Shown here piece by piece: positions 10,479 through 18,651 of a stretch of 64,000 bases of DNA. Source of the stretch: Acidimicrobiaceae bacterium (GTDB lineage Bacteria; Actinomycetota; Acidimicrobiia; Acidimicrobiales; Ilumatobacteraceae); assembly GCA_947450115.1 (NCBI GenBank), contig CANFUE010000002.1, forward strand, positions 1 through 64,000. The letters run 5' to 3'. The notes below the pieces were generated by a model. The model ran no database searches and had not been told where the DNA came from. It saw only the letters and a program-made list of their open reading frames with translations. How positions within the stretch are numbered: the first letter of the stretch is position 1; each line of letters begins with the position of its first letter. The position numbers and the translations under genes were made by a program.

Positions 10479-10874
10479 CTACCGAGAAGGTTCTTGCCAC
10501 TCAACCTTGGCGACGTCTTTATACAAACGCTCAATTTCGTAGAACCGACGTGTTTCTTCGGCAAATACGTGCACCACTACATCGCCATAGTCCACAAGCA
10601 CCCACATTTGCTCACGAATACCCTCAGTGCGAATAGGTGAACGGCCATAGCGTTCGCGTATTTGTGCAGTCACTTCATCGGCAATGGCACCAACGAGACG
10701 CGGGTTACTTGCACCAGCAAGCACGAAGTACTCGGTGATACCGAGTACTTCACCCACATGAAGAACCAGAACCTCGTCGGCTTTTTTATCATCGGCGATG
10801 CGGGCAATTTCTACCGCAAAGTCTTTTGAGGAGACGTCGTAGTTCGGGGTGTGAATGTCAGATGTATTGGTCAC
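10479..10874 (-). CDS. rsfS: Ribosome silencing factor RsfS (Iojap family)
   Basis: 131 aa; DEVLVLHVGEVLGITEYFVLAGASNPRLVGAIADEV...WVLVDYGDVVVHVFAEETRRFYEIERLY. Confidence 0.94.
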   Translation of the reverse strand: MTNTSDIHTPNYDVSSKDFAVEIARIADDKKADEVLVLHVGEVLGITEYFVLAGASNPRLVGAIADEVTAQIRERYGRSPIRTEGIREQMWVLVDYGDVVVHVFAEETRRFYEIERLYKDVAKVEWQEPSR

Positions 10875-12142
10875 GAAGTTTGTGCACTTTCATCGACCGC
10901 AATTGAGGTCGTGGTGGTTATGCCGCCGCCCGAAGGCTGACCGGCGATGAAATCTTTGAAGTTGTTCCCCAGAACGATACTGGCATCAATGCCTTCTACT
11001 TGCTGAGAAACTCGCTTAGTAGTGAGTGGGCCAAAAATTGAGGAATAGCTTTCTACCTCAGCACGCACTGGGTCGTCGTTGTACTGAACAACCGTTTCGA
11101 CAGCTGGCTCGCCAGGAATTTCCCGTACCAGCACCACGTTGACCCCGAGCATCGTCAAACGCAATACCGCTTCTCGCGTAATAGACGCATCGGTAAATGC
11201 GCTATCAATTTGCACGTTGATTGACGCAAAGAGCGACGACACCGAGGAAGGCGCAACGCTTGCCACCACCATGATGACTTCTGCTTTGTCGAGTGCGTAC
11301 ATATCGGAGTTTGTTGGGTTGAGTTCGCCTTGAGGAATGGCATTTGCCGCAAATTGCCACACCTGTACTTCACCAGTGAGAGTGCGTTGCAAAAAATCTT
11401 GAACAGTAAGTGCAGGCGCGAGAGTTGTTGCTGTGCCAGAAACATCGGCCATGCTGGTGGTGGTTTCTGTGCCAGTTTGCGCAGAGGCGTGCATGCCTAC
11501 ACCCGCGATTCCCACCCACAAAGATTTAATGATGGGAAGACGGTCAGACTCTGGCTCGCCGGCTTGGTTTGATGCCAGAATCGCAGCAACTTGAGCAGAA
11601 TTCAATGTCTGTTTGCCAGCAGGAAGAAGTTCCTGCATCCCTGTGGGTAACAGCGTTTTCACCGCTCGATCTATTTCCACATTGACATCGCGCTCCCCTG
11701 CCAACATCGCGGCCATTTCCGCTTCGGTGACGGCTGCTTTTGCAGTGAAAGAGACATTGAGCAGACCTTCAACATCGGTGGTGAGCCCATCGAGGCCATT
11801 CAATAAATAAGCATCGCCTAAACGGCGTGGCGCTTCACCAGGCGCAACAACCGACGCTGCTCCAACTGGAATTGAAACGATTGTTCCGCCTCGCCCACCA
11901 GGTGCAAGAGCAATCATCTGCAATGAGGCAACAAAACCATTGCCATCGACCACAGCGAGTAACGCAGCTGGTGTTGAAGGAATCTTGATGACATTTTTTG
12001 TATCGACGCTGTCACCATCGGTGGAGTGCAAAAGAGAATTAGCTGCAAGCGCTAGACCCGATGGCAACATCACCACGCCAAGTAGCCCGCACAAAAATGC
12101 TGCAACGGTTCTGTTATGCCGACGCGAAGGTATTGCGGTCAT
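10871..12142 (-). CDS. LytR-CpsA-Psr (LCP) / LytR C-terminal-like membrane protein
   Basis: 423 aa; N-terminal TM, GRGGTIVSIPVGAAS...; located between nadD and rsfS, a typical place for LytR-like genes in actinobacteria. Confidence 0.65.
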   Translation of the reverse strand: MTAIPSRRHNRTVAAFLCGLLGVVMLPSGLALAANSLLHSTDGDSVDTKNVIKIPSTPAALLAVVDGNGFVASLQMIALAPGGRGGTIVSIPVGAASVVAPGEAPRRLGDAYLLNGLDGLTTDVEGLLNVSFTAKAAVTEAEMAAMLAGERDVNVEIDRAVKTLLPTGMQELLPAGKQTLNSAQVAAILASNQAGEPESDRLPIIKSLWVGIAGVGMHASAQTGTETTTSMADVSGTATTLAPALTVQDFLQRTLTGEVQVWQFAANAIPQGELNPTNSDMYALDKAEVIMVVASVAPSSVSSLFASINVQIDSAFTDASITREAVLRLTMLGVNVVLVREIPGEPAVETVVQYNDDPVRAEVESYSSIFGPLTTKRVSQQVEGIDASIVLGNNFKDFIAGQPSGGGITTTTSIAVDESAQTS

Positions 12143-12738
12143 AATTGCGAACCAACACGCAGCCCATACAGGCCGCGGTCGCGAATGATGTCGATGACAG
12201 GTTCAGGCACAAGATAATCAAGTGGCCGGCCATCAGTAACACGACTACGCAAATCGGTACTCGACACTTCAAGGCGCGGCACTTCAACATGGCGCCATTC
12301 GTAGTCTTGTGACAATGTCACTGGCGACCCCGGCCTATCAATAACAACAAGGCTCGACATTGCCACCACGTCATTCACGCGTTCCCATGTGTCGATGTGT
12401 GCTGCAGCATCGTCGCCAACAATGGTAAAAAATCGTGCACCTGCATATTTCACACGCAGTGTTGCCAACGTGTCGGCGGTATAACTCGGCCCACCGCGTT
12501 GCATCTCTTCTGTTCCGGCTTCCAACCCTTCGATGCCTGCAACAGCAGCTTGCACCATGGCAAGGCGGTCGGCGGCTGGTGTAATAGGGCGAGCTCCCGA
12601 TTTTTGCCAGGGGTCATTTGCCACCATGAGAAGAACAAGGTCGAGTGCAAGGGCGTGCCGTACATTGACAGCGGTCACGAGGTGCCCTACATGAGGGGGG
12701 TCAAAGGTTCCACCAAAGAGACCAATTCGTAAGGGCAC
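12139..12738 (-). CDS. nadD: Nicotinate-nucleotide adenylyltransferase
   Basis: RIGLFGGTFDPPHVGHLVTA nucleotidyltransferase motif, SSTDLRSRV; the ORF extends to 12846 but the GTG at 12738 gives a typical NadD length. Confidence 0.92.
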   Translation of the reverse strand: MPLRIGLFGGTFDPPHVGHLVTAVNVRHALALDLVLLMVANDPWQKSGARPITPAADRLAMVQAAVAGIEGLEAGTEEMQRGGPSYTADTLATLRVKYAGARFFTIVGDDAAAHIDTWERVNDVVAMSSLVVIDRPGSPVTLSQDYEWRHVEVPRLEVSSTDLRSRVTDGRPLDYLVPEPVIDIIRDRGLYGLRVGSQL

Positions 12739-12985
12739 AAGGCTGAAGTCTAAGCCAATAAAGGCTTTCGCGGTTCCGCGAGCCAGCCGGCAAAAAATCT
12801 GAAAATTTTCCGTGACAAGTTCCCCAAAGTGGTCTAATCTTGCCATTCCCCCGATAAAGGGCCCAGCCCTTCATCACATCCCCCCATCCACCCCTCTTAC
12901 CTTCTTCTTAAATGCATCTGTCACGCTGATGCAGACGTAATACAACGACCCCCTGAATACCCCCTTAACGAAACCGGAAAAGAAC

Positions 12986-13813
12986 ATGAACGACGCAATT
13001 GGCCTCTATTTAAACGACATCGGCAAGGTAGCCCTCCTCACTGCCGAAGACGAACGCACACTCTCGAAAGCCATTGAAAAAGGCCGCGAAGCTGCTGCCT
13101 TGTACGAAGCTGGCGAAAAGACCGCCGCTGTACGCAAAGACATGAAGGCTGCTGCTGTTGCAAAAGACCACTTCATTCGCTCCAACCTGCGACTCGTTGT
13201 TTCTATTGCTCGCCGCTACCCATTGCCACAGGGCATGGACCTTCTCGACCTCATTCAAGAAGGAAACCTCGGCCTCGAGCACGCTGTCGACAAGTTCGAC
13301 TGGCGCCGTGGGTTTAAGTTCTCTACCTACGCAACGTTCTGGATTCGTCAAGCCATTGGTCGTGCACTCGACCAAAAGGCAAGCCTCATTCGTATTCCTG
13401 GCGACCGTTCCGCAAGCTTGCGCGCTGCACTTCGTCAGTCGTCTGGCGATGGCGAAAACCTCGACATTGGCAACGCTGAATTGCATCGCCTCACCACACC
13501 GGTATCGCTCGACAAAACTGTTGGCGACGATGGCGACGCCACTTTGGGCGACCTCATGGACAACGGCCAGGGCACTCCTGAAGATGCCGTCATGGCACTT
13601 GTTGATGGCGAGTTGCTCGATGAGCTTCTTGGCACCCTCGACGACCGTGCTCGCTATGCAGTAGAGGCTCGCTTTGGGCTTCTCGACGGTGAGCGTAAGT
13701 CTTTCCGTGAAGTGGGCGAAGCCTTGGGTGTTACTGCTGAAGCTGCTCGTCGCTTGGTGAGTCGTGCGGTCATTGGTTTGCGTGAAGATGCTGAACGCAT
13801 CTATGCCGCTTAA
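12986..13813 (+). CDS. RNA polymerase sigma-70 family factor
   Basis: 275 aa; LRLVVSIARRYPLPQGMDLLDLIQEGNLGLEHAVDKFDWRRGFKFSTYATFWIRQAIGRA (region 2) and a C-terminal region 4 HTH. Confidence 0.93.
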   Translation: MNDAIGLYLNDIGKVALLTAEDERTLSKAIEKGREAAALYEAGEKTAAVRKDMKAAAVAKDHFIRSNLRLVVSIARRYPLPQGMDLLDLIQEGNLGLEHAVDKFDWRRGFKFSTYATFWIRQAIGRALDQKASLIRIPGDRSASLRAALRQSSGDGENLDIGNAELHRLTTPVSLDKTVGDDGDATLGDLMDNGQGTPEDAVMALVDGELLDELLGTLDDRARYAVEARFGLLDGERKSFREVGEALGVTAEAARRLVSRAVIGLREDAERIYAA

Positions 13814-13864
13814 CCCTGCCGCCTAACCCTGCCGCTTAACCCAACCCCTTAAAGCTCGTTAATT

Positions 13865-13884
13865 CATTGCCGAATTCGGCAATG
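13865..13884. promoter_or_regulatory. Perfect 20-bp palindrome upstream of the DAHP synthase gene (operator or terminator hairpin)
   Basis: CATTGCCGAATTCGGCAATG is self-complementary; ends 23 bp before the ATG at 13908. Confidence 0.5.
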
Positions 13885-13907
13885 TTCTTACTACGCTAAA
13901 AACCCTT

Positions 13908-15263
13908 ATGGCACGTACCTGGTCTCCCGATTCATGGCACACGTTCCCCGCTGAGCAACAGCCAGCGTGGCCCGACGATGCAGCTCTCTTGGGCGCATTA
14001 AAACAGGTATCTGCGTATCCCCCACTTGTCTTTGCTGGCGAAGCTCGCAACTTGCAAGTTGCCCTTGGTCATGTAGCTGCTGGCAATGCATTTTTGTTGC
14101 AAGCTGGCGACTGCGCCGAGAGCTTCGATGAATTTTCAGCGGTCAACATTCGCGAAAAACTCCGCGTCATTTTGCAAATGGCTGTAGTACTCACCTACTC
14201 AATGGGAGTTCCCGTTGTGAAGGTGGGCCGCATGGCTGGCCAATTCGCCAAGCCACGTTCACAGCCATTTGAAAAAGTAGGCGACCTCATGTTGCCTTCG
14301 TTCCGCGGGCACATTGTGAACAACGAAGCCGCCACTGAAGCAGCGCGCCGCCCCGACCCAGAGCGTTTGATTCAGGCGTACCACCAATCGGCAAGCACGC
14401 TCAACTTGTTGCGCGCTTTCACCAAAGGTGGCTTTGCCGACCTCAACCGTGTTCATGCATGGACCCAAGAGTTCGTTGGCTCTTCTCCAGAAGGACAACG
14501 CTACGAAGACCTTGCAAATGAAATTGAGCGCGCGCTCAACTTCATGCGCGCCTGCGGTGTCGACACCGAACACAATGCAAATTTGCATGAAGTAGATGTG
14601 TTCACATCACACGAGGCACTCATCTTGGGTTACGAAGAAGCACTCACCCGCCAAGATTCACTCACGGGCGATTGGTACGACTGCTCTGCCCACATGTTGT
14701 GGATTGGTGAGCGCACACGTCAACTCGATGGCGCTCACATTGAATTCTTGCGCGGAGTGCACAACCCGATTGGCTGCAAGGTAGGCCCTACTGCTACCCC
14801 AGAGTTCGTTATTGAACTCTGCCAAGCACTGAACCCCACACGCATTCCTGGTCGACTCACTCTCATCGCTCGCATGGGTGCTAATGACGTGGAAGACAAA
14901 CTGCGCCCACTGTTGCGTGCCGTTCGTGATGCAGGCCACCCAGTGGTGTGGGCATGCGACCCAATGCACGGCAATACCATCACTTCTACTGGTGGTCGCA
15001 AAACACGTCGCTTTGAAGACATCGTTACCGAAATTGCTGGTTTCGTTCGCGCACACCGCGCTGAAGGCACATGGCCTGGTGGTATTCACATTGAACTCAC
15101 TGGCGATGCGGTCACTGAATGCTTAGGCGGCACCGACGCACTGAGCGACACCGACCTCGACGACCGTTATCAAACAGTGTGCGACCCACGTTTGAATGGC
15201 CGCCAGTCGCTCGATTTGGCATTCCGTGTTGCCGAGCTCATTCGTTCTAATCTGAACGCATAG
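13908..15263 (+). CDS. Class II 3-deoxy-7-phosphoheptulonate synthase (DAHP synthase)
   Basis: 451 aa; LLQAGDCAESFDEFSA, VGRMAGQFAKPRS, WACDPMHGNT motifs. Confidence 0.96.
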   Translation: MARTWSPDSWHTFPAEQQPAWPDDAALLGALKQVSAYPPLVFAGEARNLQVALGHVAAGNAFLLQAGDCAESFDEFSAVNIREKLRVILQMAVVLTYSMGVPVVKVGRMAGQFAKPRSQPFEKVGDLMLPSFRGHIVNNEAATEAARRPDPERLIQAYHQSASTLNLLRAFTKGGFADLNRVHAWTQEFVGSSPEGQRYEDLANEIERALNFMRACGVDTEHNANLHEVDVFTSHEALILGYEEALTRQDSLTGDWYDCSAHMLWIGERTRQLDGAHIEFLRGVHNPIGCKVGPTATPEFVIELCQALNPTRIPGRLTLIARMGANDVEDKLRPLLRAVRDAGHPVVWACDPMHGNTITSTGGRKTRRFEDIVTEIAGFVRAHRAEGTWPGGIHIELTGDAVTECLGGTDALSDTDLDDRYQTVCDPRLNGRQSLDLAFRVAELIRSNLNA

Positions 15264-15275
15264 AGCTCCTTCACT

Positions 15276-16103
15276 ATGACCCAATCTCTTTCTTCATTCT
15301 CGCTCACTAACACTTGGCCTGTTGAGTTTTCTGCTGTTGCAGTGATTAACAGGCGCGGTGAAACATTCGTTCATGGTGACACAGCGAGAACTGTACGCAT
15401 TGCTTCGGTGAGCAAACTCTTTACTGCGTGGGCAGCAATGATTGCCGTTGAAGATGGCACCATTGCACTTACCGACCCCGTTGGCCAAGAAGGTTGCACT
15501 GTTCGACACTTGCTGTGCCATGCCGGTGGCTATTCATTTGATGGCGTGAATGCCATTACCTCACCGGAACGTAAACGCATTTATTCCAATACCGGAATGG
15601 AAATGTTGGCCGTCCATATTGCACAACGTGCAGAGATGCCCTTCGACGAATACCTGCATGAAGCAGTGTGTGTGCCGTTGCATCTCACTTCCACAGTGCT
15701 CGAAGGCTCCCCTGCAAAAGATGTACGCAGCAATATTGCCGATTGCGCTTTGTTCACTGCCGAGTTGCGTCGCCCTACTCTTTTGTCGCGCGAAACTGTG
15801 CGCGACATGACAACCGCTCAGTTCCCCAGCCTCGAAGGCGTTGTTCCTGGGCTTGGGCGATTCGACCCGTGCCCGTGGGGCTTAGGCCCAGAACTGCGTG
15901 GCACAAAAGCTCCTCATTGGACAGCACCCAGTAGCAGTGGCGCCACATGGGGTCACTTTGGCGGAACAGGAACCTTCTTATGGGTCGACCCTGTTGCCGA
16001 TGTTGCCTGCGTGATGCTCTCGAATCGCGAATTCACCGAATGGGGCATGGAGTACTGGCCAACATTCAATGAAGCTGTGCTGCTCGAAGCCTCACAACGC
16101 TAA
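15276..16103 (+). CDS. Beta-lactamase-family serine hydrolase
   Basis: 275 aa; RIASVSKLFTAWAAM (SxxK) and YSNTGMEML (YxN). Confidence 0.88.
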   Translation: MTQSLSSFSLTNTWPVEFSAVAVINRRGETFVHGDTARTVRIASVSKLFTAWAAMIAVEDGTIALTDPVGQEGCTVRHLLCHAGGYSFDGVNAITSPERKRIYSNTGMEMLAVHIAQRAEMPFDEYLHEAVCVPLHLTSTVLEGSPAKDVRSNIADCALFTAELRRPTLLSRETVRDMTTAQFPSLEGVVPGLGRFDPCPWGLGPELRGTKAPHWTAPSSSGATWGHFGGTGTFLWVDPVADVACVMLSNREFTEWGMEYWPTFNEAVLLEASQR

Positions 16104-16112
16104 AGATTTTTT

Positions 16113-17288
16113 ATGGCCACTGCGGAACATCACAGTAAAGAAGAACGCGATACCGCAACCATGAGCGTCTTGATGTTTGCAGTTTTTGCAACTGCGGTAT
16201 CAAACTCCATCATCTTTGCTGCGCTCAGCGACCTTCAAGACAAGTACGGCTTTGGCGATGCAGGCTTAGGCCTCATTGCCGGCATTGGTTTTTTTGTGGG
16301 GCTACTCACTCAAGTTTTTGTGGCACCCTTTGCCGACTCGCGACAGCCGAAAAACCTCATGGTTATCGGTTTAGTTTTTGCATGTTGTGGTTCAGTATTT
16401 TTCGCCTTCGGCAATACCCTCTGGCAATTCATCATTGCGCGCGCCATTGTGGGAGTTTCTTTTGGATGCACACAACCCGCAGCACGCGCGGTTGCTGCAC
16501 ATCTCGACAAGAGCAGAGCAGCAGAACGCCTCGGTCGATTAGCCGGAATGGAAACTGCCGGCATCGTGGGCGGCCCGCTACTAGGTGGCATTCTTCTTGA
16601 CCCACTGGGGCTGCGCTCTACTTTTCTCGTGTTTTCCGGAATTGCACTTCTCGGAGCACTTATTTTGTCGGTGAAAAATTTGCCGCATCTTGAACAAAAT
16701 GCAGAGTCGAGCAAACTCAGTATCACACTGTTTCGCTTCCCTGGCGTGCGTATTGCCGCACTCACCACCATGAGCCTCTTCTTGCCCGTAGGTGTTTATG
16801 ACGCCTTGTGGGATCGCTACCTCACCGACCGCGGAGCAACAAATTTTGCAGTTGGTCTTTCCTTTTTGCTTTATGGCTTGCCATTTGTTTTACTCTCGCG
16901 CTACGGCGGAAAACTTGCCGATAAATGGGGAGCCTTGCGTGTAGCGCTCTATGCCATCTTCATCGTTGGCCCCATTACCGGTAGCTACGGATTGTTCACC
17001 ACCCCTGTTGCCATCATCCTCGTGTCGATGGTGGAGGGCGTGTTTCAAGCAATTTCTGTTCCCGCATCGCAAGCAACAATGGCTGCAGTAGCTCCACCAG
17101 GGCGCGCAGCAGCCGCACAGGGTTTATCGGGTGCGAGCAACCTTGTTGCGGCATCGCTCATGGCGTTCACGAGCCCACTGATTTACGGGCACTTTGGGCC
17201 GGCAACAACTTTCATTGTTGCCGCGTGCTTCATGTTGATGGTGTCGGTGACAGCGCAAGTGATGGCACGTAAACACCACTTGCTTTAA
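16113..17288 (+). CDS. MFS transporter
   Basis: 391 aa, multiple hydrophobic segments, FADSRQPKNLMVIG loop, MFS-like two-half organisation. Confidence 0.9.
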   Translation: MATAEHHSKEERDTATMSVLMFAVFATAVSNSIIFAALSDLQDKYGFGDAGLGLIAGIGFFVGLLTQVFVAPFADSRQPKNLMVIGLVFACCGSVFFAFGNTLWQFIIARAIVGVSFGCTQPAARAVAAHLDKSRAAERLGRLAGMETAGIVGGPLLGGILLDPLGLRSTFLVFSGIALLGALILSVKNLPHLEQNAESSKLSITLFRFPGVRIAALTTMSLFLPVGVYDALWDRYLTDRGATNFAVGLSFLLYGLPFVLLSRYGGKLADKWGALRVALYAIFIVGPITGSYGLFTTPVAIILVSMVEGVFQAISVPASQATMAAVAPPGRAAAAQGLSGASNLVAASLMAFTSPLIYGHFGPATTFIVAACFMLMVSVTAQVMARKHHLL

Positions 17289-17296
17289 CGCAGCAA

Positions 17297-18499
17297 TTAG
17301 CTCAGGCGTTCCACAATCATTGCCATGCCTTGGCCGCCACCAACGCACATTGTTTCCATGCCGAAAGTTTTGTCTTCCCACTGCAAACCGTTGATGAGTG
17401 TTGTCATGATGCGTGCACCTGTCATGCCGAATGGATGACCAAGAGCAATGCCACCGCCGTGAATGTTGAGTTTTTCCATTGGAATACCCAAGTGCTTTGC
17501 TGACGGAAGTACTTGCGCAGCAAATGCTTCATTAATTTCCACCAAGTCAATTTGGTCGATGGTCATGCCCGCACGCTTCAATGCTTGGCGGCAAGCCTCA
17601 ATGGGTCCGAGTCCCATAATTTCAGGGTTCAAACCCGACACGCCGCTCGAAATAATGCGAGCAAGTGGAGTGAGACCAAGTTGTTTTGCTTTGGTATCGC
17701 TCATCACCATGACTGCTGCTGCACCGTCGTTCAGCGGGCAAGCATTACCTGCGGTAATGGAACCATCGGGGCGAAACACTGGCTTCAACTGTGATGTTGC
17801 TTCGTACGTTGTACCCGCACGTGGGCCGTCGTCTTTCGACACAACTGTGCCGTTAGGCAAAGTGAGCGGAGTAATTTCGCGCTCGAAGAATCCATTTTCC
17901 TGATGCGCTACGGCGAGGTTGTGTGAACGTACACCAAAGTGGTCCATGTCTTCACGCGAAACTTTTTCAACTTCAACTACGTTCTCTGCAGTTTGACCCA
18001 TTGCAATATATGCATCAGGCAAACCTACGGGTGGAGTCCATGCGCCATGACCACCTTCAGAACGCGTGCGCGTGCGCGCACCTGGCTCTTTGAAAATAGG
18101 GTTCGGCGCAACGTCGCTGGCTCCCGATGCGTAGCGGCTCACTGTTTCCACACCAGCGGCAATAAAGCAGTCGCCTTCTCCGGCACGAATGGCATGAGCT
18201 GCCATACGAATGGTCTGCAATGAAGATGAGCAGTAACGATTCACCGTGACACCCGGAACATCGTCGAGACCAGCGAGGATGGCAACCATACGACCAATGT
18301 TGAAACCACCTTCACCCGCAGGCTGACCAATACCCAGCATGAGATCTTCCACATCTGATGGTTTCACCTGTGGAACTTTTGCCATGAGTGCGCGCACAAT
18401 TTGTGCACTCATATCGTCGGGCCGCAAGTCAATAAGCGAACCCTTCATTGCACGCCCAATTGGGCTACGAGCGGTGGCGACGATGACTGCTTCTGGCAT
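17297..18499 (-). CDS. Acetyl-CoA acetyltransferase (thiolase)
   Basis: MPEAVIVATARSPIGRAMKG; VNRYCSSSLQTI; GGGIALGHPFGMTGAR; CVGGGQGMAMIVE. Start trimmed from 18553 to the internal ATG at 18499. Confidence 0.95.
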   Translation of the reverse strand: MPEAVIVATARSPIGRAMKGSLIDLRPDDMSAQIVRALMAKVPQVKPSDVEDLMLGIGQPAGEGGFNIGRMVAILAGLDDVPGVTVNRYCSSSLQTIRMAAHAIRAGEGDCFIAAGVETVSRYASGASDVAPNPIFKEPGARTRTRSEGGHGAWTPPVGLPDAYIAMGQTAENVVEVEKVSREDMDHFGVRSHNLAVAHQENGFFEREITPLTLPNGTVVSKDDGPRAGTTYEATSQLKPVFRPDGSITAGNACPLNDGAAAVMVMSDTKAKQLGLTPLARIISSGVSGLNPEIMGLGPIEACRQALKRAGMTIDQIDLVEINEAFAAQVLPSAKHLGIPMEKLNIHGGGIALGHPFGMTGARIMTTLINGLQWEDKTFGMETMCVGGGQGMAMIVERLS

Positions 18500-18544
18500 A
18501 ACTACCTCTGTGTGTGATGCGGCCCCGAACGGGCACCCCCATAA

Positions 18545-18560
18545 CTTACCCATCGGTAAG
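18545..18560. promoter_or_regulatory. Candidate operator (inverted repeat CTTACC-CATC-GGTAAG)
   Basis: Perfect 6-bp arms about 45 bp upstream of the thiolase start. Confidence 0.45.
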
Positions 18561-18651
18561 GGTTTCGCGTAAATCCAGGCATCTCGCCGCGACTTGTATA
18601 AGAGGCCTTTAATACTTAATCTGAATTAATTCTTATAGGTAAAGGGAACCC

